A stretch of DNA of 64,000 nucleotides from Mycobacterium sp. 852002-40037_SCH5390672 (GTDB lineage Bacteria > Actinomycetota > Actinomycetes > Mycobacteriales > Mycobacteriaceae): contig NZ_LZTA01000069.1 in the NCBI RefSeq assembly GCF_001665875.1, positions 1-64,000 on the forward strand. Direction: 5' to 3'. The first letter of the stretch is position 1; each line of letters begins with the position of its first letter. Under the pieces are notes generated by a model, which searched no databases, was not told the origin of the DNA, and worked only from the letters and a program-made list of their open reading frames with translations. Below are positions 28,267 through 39,888 of the stretch, in pieces. A program made the position numbers and the translations under genes.

Positions 28267-31092
28267 GTGTCCGATCAATTCACTTTCGCAGCTCGGCACA
28301 TCGGCCCGGACAGCCAGGCCGTCGCCGCCATGCTCGCCGTCATCGGTGTCGAGTCCTTAGACGAGCTGGCCGCCAAAGCGGTTCCGGCCGGCATTCTGGA
28401 CCGGCTGACCGACGGAGGCGTCGCACCGGGTCTTGATCAGCTGCCGCCGTCGGCCAGCGAAACCGAGGCGCTGGCCGAGCTGCGGTCGTTGGCCGAGGTC
28501 AACACGGTAGCCGTGTCCATGATCGGGCAGGGCTATTACGACACGCTCACGCCTCCGGTATTGCTGCGCAACGTCTTGGAGAACCCGGCCTGGTACACCG
28601 CCTACACGCCGTACCAGCCGGAGATCAGCCAGGGCCGACTCGAGGCGCTGCTGAATTTCCAGACGATGGTCGCCGATCTCACGGGCCTCGAGGTGGCCAA
28701 CGCCTCGATGCTCGACGAGGGCACCGCGGCGGCCGAGGCCATGACGTTGATGCATCGCGCGGCTCGTGGCAAGGCCCACCGCTTGGCGGTGGACGCCGAC
28801 GTCTTCGCCCAGACCGCGGCCATCTTGGCCACCCGGGCCAAGCCGCTGGGCATCGAGATCGTCACCGCCGACCTGCGTGACGGACTGCCGGGCGGCGACT
28901 TCTTCGGCGTCATCGCCCAGCTGCCCGGGGCCGGTGGCCGGGTCACCGACTGGTCCGACCTGGTTAAGCAGGCGCACGACCGGGGCGCGCTCATCGCCAT
29001 CGGCGCCGACCTGCTCGCCATGACGCTGATCACGCCTCCCGGTGAAATCGGCGCTGACGTCGCCTTCGGCAGCACCCAAAGATTCGGCGTGCCAATGGGA
29101 TTCGGCGGGCCGCATGCCGGGTATCTGGCGGTACACGCCAACCATGCGCGCCAGCTCCCGGGCCGGCTGGTCGGTGTGTCGTTGGATGCCGACGGGTCGC
29201 CGGCCTACCGGCTGGCCTTGCAGACGCGCGAGCAGCACATCCGCCGCGACAAGGCGACCAGCAACATCTGCACCGCGCAGGTGCTGCTGGCGGTGATGGC
29301 CGCGATGTACGCCAGCTACCACGGCGCCGAGGGACTGACCGGGATCGCGCGCCGCGTCCACGCTCACGCCGAGTCGATCGCCGCCGCCCTCGGTGATGCA
29401 CTGGTGCATGACAAGTACTTCGACACCGTGCTGGCGCGGGTGCCCGGGTGCGCCGCCGAGGTGATCGCCGCGGCGAAGGCCAAGGGCATCAACCTGTGGC
29501 GGGTCGACGACGACCACGTGTCGGTGGCCTGCGACGAGGCCACCACCGACGACCATGTCGCGGCGGTGCTCGAGGCCTTCGGATTAGCAGCCGCTCAGCC
29601 GGTGTGCGCCGGCATCATCACCCGCACGTCGGAGTTCCTCACCCATCCCGCGTTCACCCAGTACCGCACCGAGACGGCGATGATGCGCTACCTGCGCGCG
29701 CTGGCCGACAAAGATATCGCCTTGGACCGCAGCATGATTCCGCTCGGGTCCTGCACCATGAAGCTGAACGCCGCCGCGGAGATGGAACCGATCACCTGGC
29801 CCGAATTCGCCCGCCAGCATCCGTTCGCGCCGGCATCCGACACCCCCGGCCTGCGACGTCTCATCGCCGACCTGGAGAGCTGGCTGGTGCAGATCACCGG
29901 TTACGACGCCGTCTCGCTGCAACCCAATGCCGGGTCGCAGGGCGAGTACGCCGGCCTGCTGGCCATCCACGATTACCACGCCAGCCGTGGGGAACCGCAC
30001 CGCGACATCTGCCTGATCCCGTCCAGTGCCCACGGCACCAACGCGGCATCGGCGGCCCTGGCCGGGATGCGGGTCGTCGTGGTGGCCTGCCACACCAACG
30101 GCGACGTGGATCTCGACGACCTGCGCGCCAAGGTCAGCGAACACCGCGACCGGCTCTCGACGCTGATGATCACCTATCCGTCCACCCACGGCGTCTACGA
30201 ACACGACATCGCGGAGATCTGCGCGGCCACCCACGACGCCGGGGGCCAGGTTTACGTCGACTGCGCCAACCTCAACGCGCTGGTCGGGCTGGCGCGGCCG
30301 GGGAAATTCGGCGGCGACGTCAGCCACCTGAACCTGCACAAGACGTTCTGCATCCCGCACGGCGGCGGCGGGCCCGGCGTCGGGCCGGTGGCGGTGCGTT
30401 CGCACCTGGCGCCGTTCCTGCCGGGGCACCCACACGCCCCCGAACTGCCCCAGGGGCATCCGGTGTCGGCGGCGCCCTACGGGTCGGCCTCGATCCTGCC
30501 GATCAGCTGGGCCTACATCAGGATGATGGGCGCCGAGGGCCTGCGGGCGGCGTCGCTGACCGCGATCACCTCGGCCAACTACATCGCGCGGCGCCTCGAC
30601 GAGTACTTCCCGGTGCTCTACACGGGCGAGAACGGCATGGTCGCTCACGAATGCATCCTGGACCTGCGCGGTATCACCAAGTCCACCGGAGTCACCGTCG
30701 ACGATGTGGCAAAGCGGTTGGCGGACTATGGTTTTCACGCACCGACCATGAGCTTCCCGGTGGCCGGCACGCTGATGGTGGAGCCCACCGAGAGCGAGAG
30801 CCTGACCGAAATCGACGCGTTCTGCGACGCGATGATCTCGATCCGCGCCGAGATCGACCGGGTGGGCACGGGGGAGTGGTCGGTCGACGACAATCCGTTG
30901 CGGGGCGCACCGCACACGGCCGAGTGCCTGGTGGTCAGCGACTGGGACCACCCGTACACCCGGGAACAGGCGGCCTACCCGCTGGGCAAGGAGTTCCGGC
31001 CCAAGGTGTGGCCCCCGGTGCGTCGCATCGACGGTGCCTATGGCGATCGCAATCTGGTCTGCTCCTGCCCGCCGGTGGAGGCGTTCGCCTGA
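28267..31092 (+). CDS. gcvB: Glycine dehydrogenase (decarboxylating), P protein
   Basis: A 941-aa PLP enzyme, exactly the length of M. tuberculosis GcvB. It decarboxylates glycine and passes the aminomethyl group to GcvH. It is the long form in which the two halves (GcvPA and GcvPB) are fused; the PLP lysine is at about residue 692 in [18 protein letters not shown]. The start is GTG 28267 with AGGAG upstream. Its leader is the tandem glycine riboswitch, so expression should follow glycine supply. The TetR gene downstream is convergent. Confidence 0.97.
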   Translation: MSDQFTFAARHIGPDSQAVAAMLAVIGVESLDELAAKAVPAGILDRLTDGGVAPGLDQLPPSASETEALAELRSLAEVNTVAVSMIGQGYYDTLTPPVLLRNVLENPAWYTAYTPYQPEISQGRLEALLNFQTMVADLTGLEVANASMLDEGTAAAEAMTLMHRAARGKAHRLAVDADVFAQTAAILATRAKPLGIEIVTADLRDGLPGGDFFGVIAQLPGAGGRVTDWSDLVKQAHDRGALIAIGADLLAMTLITPPGEIGADVAFGSTQRFGVPMGFGGPHAGYLAVHANHARQLPGRLVGVSLDADGSPAYRLALQTREQHIRRDKATSNICTAQVLLAVMAAMYASYHGAEGLTGIARRVHAHAESIAAALGDALVHDKYFDTVLARVPGCAAEVIAAAKAKGINLWRVDDDHVSVACDEATTDDHVAAVLEAFGLAAAQPVCAGIITRTSEFLTHPAFTQYRTETAMMRYLRALADKDIALDRSMIPLGSCTMKLNAAAEMEPITWPEFARQHPFAPASDTPGLRRLIADLESWLVQITGYDAVSLQPNAGSQGEYAGLLAIHDYHASRGEPHRDICLIPSSAHGTNAASAALAGMRVVVVACHTNGDVDLDDLRAKVSEHRDRLSTLMITYPSTHGVYEHDIAEICAATHDAGGQVYVDCANLNALVGLARPGKFGGDVSHLNLHKTFCIPHGGGGPGVGPVAVRSHLAPFLPGHPHAPELPQGHPVSAAPYGSASILPISWAYIRMMGAEGLRAASLTAITSANYIARRLDEYFPVLYTGENGMVAHECILDLRGITKSTGVTVDDVAKRLADYGFHAPTMSFPVAGTLMVEPTESESLTEIDAFCDAMISIRAEIDRVGTGEWSVDDNPLRGAPHTAECLVVSDWDHPYTREQAAYPLGKEFRPKVWPPVRRIDGAYGDRNLVCSCPPVEAFA

Positions 31093-31111
31093 CGGTCCGG
31101 GCCAAAGATCC

Positions 31112-31756
31112 TCAGCCGGGCGCCTTTACCGGGGTCTGCACCACCAGCGGCACCAGATACCGGCGGGCGAAATCGCGGGCGTGGTTCAGGTTGTAGATCG
31201 GAATAACCGACTTCGGCGTCTTGATCAGCGAAATGATCAACCGTCCGATCATCTCGGCGACGACCTCGGTGTCGAGATCGTCGGCCAGTTCGCCGCGTTC
31301 CTGCCATCGGCGAAGCCAGGTGGCGATGTAGCCACGGGTCATGGCGATCAGGTTCTCATCGGTCAGGTACGCGGATAGTTCTCCGGCGGCGGGTGATTCG
31401 CGGATGCTTCGGGTGAGCAGCTTCGGCGCGGAGGCCTCGTGAACGAAGGCCGCGAAGACTTCGGCGATCCCTTCTTGCGGTGTCGCCGCCCGGCCCGCGA
31501 CCTCGGAGACCAGGGTGCTCAGGCGCAGTGATTCGTCCATGATGGTCAGCCGCACCAGGTTTCGCTTGTGCCGGAAGCGGCGGTAGACCGTGGCGACACC
31601 GACACCGGCGGTGTCGGCGATGTCCTGCATGGTGGTGTTCTGGAACCCGCGCTCGGTGAAACAGGTGCGCGCCGCGGTGACGATCGTGCGCGCGGTCGGA
31701 TCGAGCGTGGCCAGACCGTCGGGCACCAAAGCGAGCAGCATCGCGGGGTCTACCAT
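31112..31756 (-). CDS. TetR-family transcriptional regulator
   Basis: A 214-aa regulator. The helix-turn-helix region FTERGFQNTTMQDIADTAGV followed by GVATVYRRFRHKRNLV is at about residues 30-68. The rest is a helical ligand domain. ATG 31756 follows GGAGG. The gene is preceded on the same strand by two DUF2236 genes and lies 112 bases after the nearer one, so it may belong to their operon and control them. M. tuberculosis has Rv1833c-Rv1835c in this region instead. Ligand unknown. Confidence 0.88.
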   Translation of the reverse strand: MVDPAMLLALVPDGLATLDPTARTIVTAARTCFTERGFQNTTMQDIADTAGVGVATVYRRFRHKRNLVRLTIMDESLRLSTLVSEVAGRAATPQEGIAEVFAAFVHEASAPKLLTRSIRESPAAGELSAYLTDENLIAMTRGYIATWLRRWQERGELADDLDTEVVAEMIGRLIISLIKTPKSVIPIYNLNHARDFARRYLVPLVVQTPVKAPG

Positions 31757-31867
31757 CTGGCCTCCAGCCGATCGGGTGTCACGTCGATTCTGCTCTATCA
31801 GCCGCCCGTCTCGAAGGCCGGCACCGCGCAGCGGCATGGGTTCGATTCGACGATCTGTTGCGCCGAA

Positions 31868-32836
31868 TCAGGCACGGTTCGGCGCGGCGAAGGAATCGAG
31901 CAACACCGAGCGATAGCGGTCGCGCAGCCGCTCGTACTGGTAACGGTTGTAGGCCAATGGCTCCAAGGTGAGCCGGCGCGGCAACCATCGCCAGCCCAGC
32001 TGCAGGGCGGTTACGTAGACGGCGAACTCGACTTGCTCACGCGTGCCCCACCGCACGCCGAGCAGCCCGCGCATTGTGGGGTGGGCGACCGCGGCGGAAC
32101 AGACGACCACCGGCCGGGACGCCAGTGTGGTCATCAACGGCCATGCCAGTCGCAGCAGTGGCCGTATTTGCCGGGATACCAACAGCTTCGGGATGGGCGG
32201 CGCGACGAAGCTGCGGTTGGCGAATCGCAGAAAGTCGTTGTCGGCCAGATCTTTTGCGGCGACGGCGTTGTAGTACTCGAGCATGTCATGCAGGGTCGCC
32301 GGCAGCCTCGCCTGCTTGCTGGGCAATTCCAGAAATTGCAGCTCGGTCCTCAGCGTCTGGTAGACGACCTCCTTCTCGGCCGGGGTGAGCCGACGACCGC
32401 ATACCCGCAGATAGGCCTGATACAGCAGGTTGAGGCCGCTCACGGCCACCCAGATCCACACCTCGGGATTCAGTGCGCTGTAGCGGGTGTCGCTGAACGA
32501 GTCCTTGCCGGTGCCCTGCACGTCTCGATGCAATCGTTTGAGGTCGGCCCGCGACTTCCGCACGTCCGAACTGTCACCGAACGTCGAAAGGGCGGTGAAC
32601 GCGAAGCTGCGGATGCCGCGGTCGGTGAAGTTGTCGGCGAACCGCCCGCTGCGGTCCACCGCCGCCGCGATTTCGCGGTGCGCCACCTGGTCGAGGGCCA
32701 GGCGACCGAATGCCGCGGCCAATGGCGACCCCGCGAACCATCGGACGTCGTCCGCCAATTCCCGATGCACCTCGTCTGGTTCGGACCGGATGCCGGATTC
32801 GTTGCCCCGTCGTCCGGTTCGCGCTGTCGTCGTCAT
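31868..32836 (-). CDS. DUF2236 (latex-clearing/MpaB-like) oxygenase-family protein
   Basis: A 322-aa protein of the DUF2236 family, which includes the haem-dependent latex-clearing protein Lcp and the MpaB/MpaB' proteins. Family features are DVRWFAGSPLAAAFGRLALDQVAH, FTDRGIRSFAFTALSTFGDS and the all-helical body. It is a paralogue in architecture of the gene just upstream. The start is ATG 32836 with AGGAGGAG. The reaction and substrate are not known; a haem-binding His cannot be named with confidence by eye. Confidence 0.8.
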   Translation of the reverse strand: MTTTARTGRRGNESGIRSEPDEVHRELADDVRWFAGSPLAAAFGRLALDQVAHREIAAAVDRSGRFADNFTDRGIRSFAFTALSTFGDSSDVRKSRADLKRLHRDVQGTGKDSFSDTRYSALNPEVWIWVAVSGLNLLYQAYLRVCGRRLTPAEKEVVYQTLRTELQFLELPSKQARLPATLHDMLEYYNAVAAKDLADNDFLRFANRSFVAPPIPKLLVSRQIRPLLRLAWPLMTTLASRPVVVCSAAVAHPTMRGLLGVRWGTREQVEFAVYVTALQLGWRWLPRRLTLEPLAYNRYQYERLRDRYRSVLLDSFAAPNRA

Positions 32837-32864
32837 GCCGCTCCTCCTGGGCGTGAGTTGGCCG

Positions 32865-33755
32865 TCATACCACGGTTGCCCCGGTGAGGTGACGCAAGCG
32901 CATGTCCCACACCACCGCCTGCACACCCAGGCGCACCAAGAACCGTGGTGTGAACAGGTCCAACACCCCGAAGGCACGTTGCCAGCGGTCGAATCGGCGT
33001 TGCTGCGCGTCCGACCAATCGAACCCGAGCTTGTCGCGCAGTTGCGGCGGCAAATATCCCAGCGTCATGAACAGGTTCCATCCGCCGAACAGTGCCGAAA
33101 CGGGGGCGGGCAGGAAAGCCAGGCGCGCGATGCCGATCAGATAGCTGCGCATTCGTTCGTCGAAGTCCAGTCGATCGAGTTGCTGCTGCCAATAGAGGTC
33201 AGCGGCCGCGCGGTTGGCGGGCCACATTTCCGGCGGCACCTGCAGCGTGGTCGCGAATACCGACGCGGCCCGGTGGACGGTTTCGGGGTCGTGACGCGAT
33301 CGGCCACCCCGCAGCTTGCGCGTGTCCTCGAAGACCGCGGCCATGCAGGAAGCCACCCAGAGCTGTAATTGGGGGTCGAATGCGTTGTAGCGCACCGGGC
33401 TTTGCGGACCGGAGCGCACCTGGGCGTGTGCGGCGTTGACGGCTTCGCGATACACCTCGCGATCCCGGGCATTTCCGGCGATCGCCACCGCAATATAGGT
33501 GAAGGTGGTCCGGGCCCGTTTGAAGGGATGTTTGTGCAGGTTGCCGCTGTCGACCGTGCTTTCCATCACGCCGTAGGCCACGCCCGAATTCGCCAGCTGC
33601 ATCACGACATTCGCCGCACCATAGGCCGGGGACAACCAGGGCGATATCTCCTCGGCCAGAAACGACGTCTTGGCGTTATCGGTGTCCGCCCGCTGGGCAC
33701 GCCTATCCAGCGGGACCGGTGCGCCCTCGGGATCCGCGGGTTGGGGATGGGCCAT
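32865..33755 (-). CDS. DUF2236 oxygenase-family protein, second copy
   Basis: A 296-aa DUF2236 protein with EEISPWLSPAYGAANVVMQLANSGVAYGV, a conserved block FKRARTTFTYIAVAIAGNARDREVYREAVNAAHAQV, then YNAFDPQLQLWVASCMAAVFED. This order is typical of the family. ATG 33755 is preceded by AGGAAGG; the frame is open to 33827. The next gene starts 28 bases after its stop, so the two DUF2236 genes are very likely co-transcribed, perhaps for two subunits or successive steps. Confidence 0.82.
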   Translation of the reverse strand: MAHPQPADPEGAPVPLDRRAQRADTDNAKTSFLAEEISPWLSPAYGAANVVMQLANSGVAYGVMESTVDSGNLHKHPFKRARTTFTYIAVAIAGNARDREVYREAVNAAHAQVRSGPQSPVRYNAFDPQLQLWVASCMAAVFEDTRKLRGGRSRHDPETVHRAASVFATTLQVPPEMWPANRAAADLYWQQQLDRLDFDERMRSYLIGIARLAFLPAPVSALFGGWNLFMTLGYLPPQLRDKLGFDWSDAQQRRFDRWQRAFGVLDLFTPRFLVRLGVQAVVWDMRLRHLTGATVV

Positions 33756-34120
33756 GGTGCGCCTTCCTGGATTGACCGGCAGCTCAACTAGATTCGGGCA
33801 CGCCGGTTCGGCTTGTGTAGCGGACATTGTCGACTACGTCTCTCCAGGCTCCCGCACCTGATAGAAATCGAAGCGAATTCTATCGTGGAGTCTGGCACAG
33901 GCCGCCATCGTTTGGATAGAGACCGCGCGGGTCTTATTTCAAGATCAGCGCGGAAATCGGGCGCTGGACCGCTGCTCACCGCACATTCCTCGACGCCCGG
34001 GACCACCGCAAAGTCGCGTGCAGGTTGTGCAGACCGGTAGACAGAGGCGATCCGGCTATCACCGACCGCGCTCGGCCGCATGCAGCGCCGACCCACGTGA
34101 GGTGGCGCCGACTACCGCCT
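33756..34120. other. Intergenic region, 365 bases
   Basis: No gene found. It holds the promoter side of the DUF2236 operon and the downstream end of the VWA gene. An AT-richer part at about 33860-33960 is the likeliest promoter area. Nothing further recognised. Confidence 0.4.
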
Positions 34121-36259
34121 TCAGCTCAGAAAGGCGTTGACCGCCGAGGCGAGGTCGGGGGAAGCCGATGTCGTGAGGTTCTGATAGCCACCACCACTGA
34201 GCTGGGCGACGGCTTCCCAGGTCGCCCGGTCCGGGTCGGCACCGAAATCGATGACATTGACCGCGATGGGTTTGGCCGGATCGGCACTCTTGCGGATGAA
34301 ATCTTGCAGCCCCGGCCCGTCCAAGCTCTGGTCGGTGTGTGGCCCGGCGGTGATCAACAGGATGGAATTGGTTTGTCCCGCATGATAATTGGTCTGCATA
34401 TCCTGGTAGAGCATCCGCAGTGTGGTGAATGACACCGCACCACCACCCGACGAGTACTGCTTGTCCAGCGCGGTGGCCAGCGCGGCCGAACGGGGCTGTC
34501 CATTGACGGCGTCGGATAGCGGCCCGCCGGCCACCTCCGAGCGGCCTTCGTGGCCGTCGAACGTCCACAGGCCGACCAGCGCCGTGCCGGGCAGCGCTTT
34601 GATCTTGTCCTGCAGCGCCCCGATCACGTTGGCCAGCCGGGATTTTCCGCCTTCCTGGCCGGGCATCGACTGGTCGAGCATGATGGTCGTGGCCTGCCCG
34701 CTCGACGGGCTCGCCATGGCCTCGGCGAGGGTGGCCCGCATCGGGTCGTCACCCACCGACAGCGCGGCCGGCAGCGCCGGGAAATTCGTGACCGCACTGC
34801 TGGGCGGTTTGACCCCGTTGACGCGGAAGCCGGCCTTGGCCAGCTTGGTCAGTTGGTCGGACTTGTGCATGAAACGCGAGAACTCGCTGGCCGCCGAGGC
34901 CTGTTCGCGGCTAAGCCACGAACCGCTGAGCAGCACGGTGGGGTAGTCGGCAACCGCCGCAGACCCGGGTGGAAGCCAGAAAGCCAAGGTGCCCTTGGCG
35001 TCTGGCAACGATTGGCCGCGCTGGAAGAGTTGCTGTTCGGTGGTGACCACGGCGTGTACCGGGGCGGTTGCGGCGTCACCCGGCTTCAGCAGTGTGTTCA
35101 TCGCCTCCGTCAGCGAGCTGTCGGCCAGTTTTGGTTGTGCGCTCAACAGGCTGCGCACGGCGCCGGTGCCCTGCGTCGCCGGGGCGCCGGGCGGTACCGA
35201 CCCGGCCGCCACCGCCTCTCCGGCCAGAAACGCTGCGTCCCCGTTGCCGTTCATCGGCAGCGCCAATCGCAGCGAACCCCACGCCGGTAAGTTCAGCCCG
35301 GCCAACGCATTCGGGTTGGTTTGCAGCCCAGGCAGCGCCGCCCACGTCTGGTTGGACAGGGCCGGCGCAAGTTGGGGGCGGATGGCCAGCACCACGGGCG
35401 AGGTGACCAGCGAATGGCTCTCGGTGACGGTTTTTTGCGCCGTGGCCCCGGCGAGTCGCGCGGCGGCAATCGAACTGCCCGGAATCCACAACGCCGGCTG
35501 GCCGCCCAGTTCGGCCGGCCATTTGCCGATGAATCCGTTGAGCACAGCGTCGGAGTTGGCCGGCTTGACGCTCACCACCATGCAGTGGTCACCGACCGGC
35601 CCGGCGGATTTGTTGTAGCTTTCCGCGAATTGCTGAATGGAATCGGCGATCGACGGGTCGGCAACGACGGCCACCGTCTCCTGGCCTCCCACACAGCGGC
35701 TGGCCGCCTTGTGCGAACGGTTGGACAGCGCGTCACCGAAGAAGCTCCACAGGATGACCGATCCCACCACGACGACGACCGCGACCAGCGCCACGATCAC
35801 GCCGATGCTGACACCGCGGCGTCCACCGTCGCTGCGATGACCACCCCGCCAATCGGCGAGCCCACGATGACCACCCCGGAAGAGTGACGATGCCGACGCC
35901 GGGGGCTCCGGGCTCGACGGGGCAGCCTGCCGCGACGGAAATTCCGGGTAATCGTCGGCGGTGCCGTCTACGAACGCATCCCCGGCGCCGTAGGGATCGT
36001 CCTCACCGGCCAGGTCCGCCTCATCCGCCCCGGACTCGTCGTCGGGATGGCGACGCCCGTCGGAGTAGTAACCGTGCTGTGAGTAGTCATCCCCGTCGGA
36101 ATAGTCACGCTCATCCGAGTAGAGGTCGGCTTCCTCGTCGACGCCGGCATCCCGGGGGCGATCTCCTGCCTCTTCACCTCGAGACGGCTCGCCGACGACG
36201 TCGTCGCGAGATGGCTCGTCGAGGGAGTCGTCAGGGTCGGGTGCACTGTGCCTACCCAT
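34121..36259 (-). CDS. Membrane-anchored VWA-domain protein (Rv1836c-like)
   Basis: A 712-aa protein. The N-terminal 165 residues are acidic and low complexity (repeats of Asp, Glu, Ser and Tyr-Ser-Asp). A single membrane helix follows (GVIVALVAVVVVVGSVILW, about 178-196). The outside part has a substrate-binding-protein-like domain and a C-terminal von Willebrand A domain with the metal-site start TIMLDQSMPG and a later SILLITAGPHTDQS. It is a little longer than Rv1836c (677 aa). The VWA domain suggests metal-dependent protein binding at the cell surface. It starts 100 bases after the glcB stop, on the same strand. Confidence 0.9.
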   Translation of the reverse strand: MGRHSAPDPDDSLDEPSRDDVVGEPSRGEEAGDRPRDAGVDEEADLYSDERDYSDGDDYSQHGYYSDGRRHPDDESGADEADLAGEDDPYGAGDAFVDGTADDYPEFPSRQAAPSSPEPPASASSLFRGGHRGLADWRGGHRSDGGRRGVSIGVIVALVAVVVVVGSVILWSFFGDALSNRSHKAASRCVGGQETVAVVADPSIADSIQQFAESYNKSAGPVGDHCMVVSVKPANSDAVLNGFIGKWPAELGGQPALWIPGSSIAAARLAGATAQKTVTESHSLVTSPVVLAIRPQLAPALSNQTWAALPGLQTNPNALAGLNLPAWGSLRLALPMNGNGDAAFLAGEAVAAGSVPPGAPATQGTGAVRSLLSAQPKLADSSLTEAMNTLLKPGDAATAPVHAVVTTEQQLFQRGQSLPDAKGTLAFWLPPGSAAVADYPTVLLSGSWLSREQASAASEFSRFMHKSDQLTKLAKAGFRVNGVKPPSSAVTNFPALPAALSVGDDPMRATLAEAMASPSSGQATTIMLDQSMPGQEGGKSRLANVIGALQDKIKALPGTALVGLWTFDGHEGRSEVAGGPLSDAVNGQPRSAALATALDKQYSSGGGAVSFTTLRMLYQDMQTNYHAGQTNSILLITAGPHTDQSLDGPGLQDFIRKSADPAKPIAVNVIDFGADPDRATWEAVAQLSGGGYQNLTTSASPDLASAVNAFLS

Positions 36260-36359
36260 TGCAGTGCCCGCGGCCTTTCCGTCGATCCATCGATAACTCG
36301 GCGCCGATTGTAGTCATCAGCGGCACTATGACACGTTTGAACCCGATTTGAGCGCAGGC

Positions 36360-38564
36360 TCAATTCGACTGCGCGGCGTGCGCCTTAACCTCACGCCGAC
36401 GGCGATGCAGGATCGGCTCGGTGTAACCGTTGGGTTGCTGCGTTCCGGTCAGGATCAGATCCTGGGCGGCGAGGAAGGCCACGCTGTCGTCGAAGTTGGG
36501 CGCCATCGGCAAATACGCCGCGTCCTTGGCGTTTTGTTCGTCGACCAGCGGGGCCATCCGCTCCAGGCTGGCCCGCACGTCCTCCTCGGTGATCACCCCG
36601 TGGCGCAGCCAGTTGGCCAGCAGCTGGCTCGAAATCCGCAGCGTGGCACGGTCTTCCATGAGCGCCACGTCGTGAATGTCGGGCACCTTGGAGCAGCCGA
36701 CGCCCTGCGCGACCCAGCGCACCACGTAGCCCAGGATGGACTGGCAATTGTTGTCGACCTCCTCGCGGATCTCCTCGGGAGCCCAGGCCAGCTCCTTGGC
36801 CAGCGGGATGGTCAGCAACTCTTCGATCTTGGTGCGCTTCTTGCCGGCGAGTTCCTCCTGCACGGCGCCCACGTCGACGTAGTGGTAGTGCATCGCGTGC
36901 AGGGTGGCCGCCGTCGGCGAGGGCACCCACGCGGTGGTCGCGCCCGCCTTCGGTTGGCCGATCTTCTGTTCGACCATGTCGGCCATCAGCTCGGTCATCG
37001 CCCACATGCCCTTACCGATCTGGGCCTTGCCCTTGAAGCCGGCCGCCAGGCCGATGTCGACGTTGGCGTCCTCGTAGGCCTTGATCCAGGTGCTGTTCTT
37101 CATCGCACCCTTGCGGATCATCGGGCCGGCTTCCATCGAGGTGTGGATCTCGTCGCCGGTGCGGTCCAGGAAGCCGGTGTTGATGAACACCACCCGGTCG
37201 GCCGCGGCCTTGATGCAGGCCTTGAGGTTGACGGTGGTGCGTCGTTCCTCGTCCATGATGCCGACCTTGAGGGTGCCCTGGGGCAGGCCGAGGACGTCTT
37301 CGACGCGGCTGAACAGCTCGCAGGTGTAGGCGACCTCGTCGGGTCCGTGCATCTTGGGCTTGACGATGTAGATGGAACCGGTGCGGCTGTTGGCCAGCGG
37401 ACCGTTGGCGTCCCCGGTCTTGAGGCCGTGGATCGCGGTCAGGCCGGTGAACAGCGCATCCATGATGCCCTCGAACACCTCTTTTTCTTCGTCGCCTTCG
37501 CTCCACACGATCGCGTCGTTGGTCATCAAATGGCCCACGTTGCGCACGAACAGCAGGCTGCGGCCGGGCAGGGTCAGCTCGCCCTCGCCGTCGGGTGTGC
37601 GGTAGGTGCGGTCCTCGTTGAGCACCCGGGTAAAGCTCTTGCCGTCCTTGCGGACCTCTTCGGACAGATCGCCCTTGTTCAGCCCGAGCCAGTTGCGGTA
37701 GCCGAGCACCTTGTCGTCGGCGTCGACGGCGGCCACCGAGTCCTCGAAGTCCATGATCGTGGTGATGGCCGATTCCAGGACCACGTCCTTGATGCCCGCG
37801 GTGTCGGTCTTGCCGACCGGTGATTCCGGATCGATCAGGATCTCGATGTGCAGGCCGTGATTGGCCAGTAACACCGACCAATTCGGGGCGCCGAGCTCGC
37901 CGGCGTAGCCGGCGAACTTCTCCGGGCTGGCCAGCCCGACGGATCCATCGGAGGTCGCGACCTTGAGCTGGCCGTCCTCGACACTGAGCCCCGTCGCTTC
38001 GGCCCACGACCCGGATTCCAGCGGCACCGCTTCATCGAGGAACTTGCGCGCGTAGGCGATCACCTTGTCGCCGCGCACCTTGTTGTAGCTCGTGCCCTTT
38101 TCGGCGCCGGCGTCTTCAGGGATGACATCCGTGCCGTACAGGGCGTCGTAGAGCGAGCCCCACCGGGCGTTGGCGGCGTTCAGCGCGAACCGCGCGTTGA
38201 GCACCGGCACCACCAGCTGCGGGCCGGCGGTCGTGGTGATTTCGTCGTCGACGCCGGAGGTCGTGATGGTGAAGTCCGCGGGTTCGGGTAGCAGATATCC
38301 GATTTCGGTGAGGAACTTGCGGTACGCCTCGATGTCGAGCGGCTCGATGACGCGCTGGCGGTGCCACTTGTCGATCTGGGCCTGCAGTTCATCACGCCGG
38401 CGCAGTAAATCCTGGTTCTTGGGGGTGAGGTCGGTGATCACCTTGTCAACGCCCGCCCAGAAACTGTCCGGGTCGATGTCGGTGCCGGGCAAGGCCTCGT
38501 TGTTCACGAAGTCGTAGAGCACTCTGGCGACGCGCAAGTTCCCCGCCGACACGCGATCAGTCAT
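36360..38564 (-). CDS. glcB: Malate synthase G
   Basis: A 734-aa enzyme that condenses glyoxylate and acetyl-CoA to malate in the glyoxylate shunt; it is also found on the surface of M. tuberculosis as a laminin-binding protein. The length is close to the 741 aa of GlcB. Typical blocks are [18 protein letters not shown], the metal and glyoxylate region [24 protein letters not shown], and the C-terminal catalytic region [30 protein letters not shown] 38564, well preceded. The 283 bases upstream (38565-38847) hold its promoter and no gene; vapBC13 and PE_PGRS34, found there in M. tuberculosis, are absent. Confidence 0.97.
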   Translation of the reverse strand: MTDRVSAGNLRVARVLYDFVNNEALPGTDIDPDSFWAGVDKVITDLTPKNQDLLRRRDELQAQIDKWHRQRVIEPLDIEAYRKFLTEIGYLLPEPADFTITTSGVDDEITTTAGPQLVVPVLNARFALNAANARWGSLYDALYGTDVIPEDAGAEKGTSYNKVRGDKVIAYARKFLDEAVPLESGSWAEATGLSVEDGQLKVATSDGSVGLASPEKFAGYAGELGAPNWSVLLANHGLHIEILIDPESPVGKTDTAGIKDVVLESAITTIMDFEDSVAAVDADDKVLGYRNWLGLNKGDLSEEVRKDGKSFTRVLNEDRTYRTPDGEGELTLPGRSLLFVRNVGHLMTNDAIVWSEGDEEKEVFEGIMDALFTGLTAIHGLKTGDANGPLANSRTGSIYIVKPKMHGPDEVAYTCELFSRVEDVLGLPQGTLKVGIMDEERRTTVNLKACIKAAADRVVFINTGFLDRTGDEIHTSMEAGPMIRKGAMKNSTWIKAYEDANVDIGLAAGFKGKAQIGKGMWAMTELMADMVEQKIGQPKAGATTAWVPSPTAATLHAMHYHYVDVGAVQEELAGKKRTKIEELLTIPLAKELAWAPEEIREEVDNNCQSILGYVVRWVAQGVGCSKVPDIHDVALMEDRATLRISSQLLANWLRHGVITEEDVRASLERMAPLVDEQNAKDAAYLPMAPNFDDSVAFLAAQDLILTGTQQPNGYTEPILHRRRREVKAHAAQSN

Positions 38565-38847
38565 GATTCTCCTCAGTCAATAAGCCGCGCTGGACCATCG
38601 TCGGGCCAGATCGGCAATGTCATAAGCCTACCGAGCGCGACCTCGCGAGCGTTATTCGCCCGACCCGGCAGGCGCAGGTCAGGCCGCGCTGGCAGTACCA
38701 AGAATGACGCTGCGGCGAGCACCGGGATCTGTTTCCAGCAACGCATGTTCCGCGCGCCTTCGGTCCTTCGCCGTCCAGCACTTTCTTAACTGGTAGCCGG
38801 GGAAGATCATACGGGCTGCGCGCGGTGACATCGGCCGGCCAGTGTCG

Positions 38848-39888
38848 CTACGCGTCGCGCATGGTCCCGACGAGGTCTTCAACCAGGTCTTCCATCGCCA
38901 CCATGGCCACCACGGCGCCGCTTTCGTCGGTCACCAGCGCCAGATGACTGTTGCTGCGGCGCATTCGCGAGAGGGCATCGGCCAGCGGCAGTGACCGGGA
39001 CAGCCGCGGGAGCGGCCGCACCTTCGCCAGATCGATCACCGTCTGTGGATCGTCGTCGAGCGTCAGCACGTCCTTGATGTGCAGATATCCGACGAAGGCG
39101 CCGCTGACGCTGGCCACCGGGAACCGGGAGTAACCGGTCTGGGCCAGGGCTTGCTCGACCGCGCCGACGGTCGGGCCCGAGCCCGCCGCGGCCACCGGCA
39201 CCGCGTGCACAGCGGCGAGGGGGACTGCCACGTCTCCGACGACGCGGTGGCGGATTTGCAGCGCCCGGGTGAGCCGGGTCCGTTCCTCCCGGTCCAGCAA
39301 GCCCTCGGACTCGGATTCGGCGATCATCTCGCTGAGCTCCACGGGGGAGACTGTGATCTCCAGCTCGTCCTTGGGCTCGACCCCGAATGCACGCACCACC
39401 ACGTTGGCGCATTTGTTGTAGAACACGATGAATGGTCGGACGGCCCGCACGTAGGCCAGATACGGCGGGACGAGCAGCATCGCGGTGCGCTCGGGGCCGG
39501 CCAGTGCGATGTTCTTCGGCACCATCTCGCCCAGCAGCACATGCAGCGTCACCACGATCGCCAGCGCGATCGCGAACGACAACGTGTGCAGCAGCGTCGG
39601 GTGAATTCCGGTGAGCCCCAGCGCCGTCCGCAGCAGATTGGATACCGCCGACTCGCCGATCCGCCCAAGCAGCAGGGAGGCGGCCGTGATGCCCAACTGG
39701 GCACCGGCCAGCATGGACGGCAGTTGCTCCCCGGCGCGGATCACCGTGACCGCGGCCGCTTTGCCCTGTTCGGCCAGCGCCTCGAGGCGGTCGCGCCGTG
39801 CCGAGATCAGCGAGAACTCCGCCCCGACGAAGAATGCGTTCACCCCGATCAGCACGCAGGCCAGCAGCAGGCCCATGGTGTCGCTCAT
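38848..39888 (-). CDS. CNNM/CorC-type membrane protein with CBS domains (Rv1841c-like)
   Basis: A 346-aa protein. The N-terminal DUF21 (CNNM) domain has three to four helices and begins [38 protein letters not shown] pair follows in the C-terminal part ([20 protein letters not shown] ... [19 protein letters not shown]). Such proteins are linked to magnesium or cobalt efflux or transport. It is shorter than its neighbour because the CorC_HlyC C-terminal domain is missing. Start ATG 39888 overlaps the upstream stop in an ATGA (39885-39888), so translation is coupled. Confidence 0.9.
   Translation of the reverse strand: MSDTMGLLLACVLIGVNAFFVGAEFSLISARRDRLEALAEQGKAAAVTVIRAGEQLPSMLAGAQLGITAASLLLGRIGESAVSNLLRTALGLTGIHPTLLHTLSFAIALAIVVTLHVLLGEMVPKNIALAGPERTAMLLVPPYLAYVRAVRPFIVFYNKCANVVVRAFGVEPKDELEITVSPVELSEMIAESESEGLLDREERTRLTRALQIRHRVVGDVAVPLAAVHAVPVAAAGSGPTVGAVEQALAQTGYSRFPVASVSGAFVGYLHIKDVLTLDDDPQTVIDLAKVRPLPRLSRSLPLADALSRMRRSNSHLALVTDESGAVVAMVAMEDLVEDLVGTMRDA

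Noticed and set aside
38679..38882. Minus-strand 67-codon frame between glcB and the CNNM gene as a vapBC13 remnant
   Set aside because: Its translation shows no match to VapB or VapC as I know them; left as intergenic.
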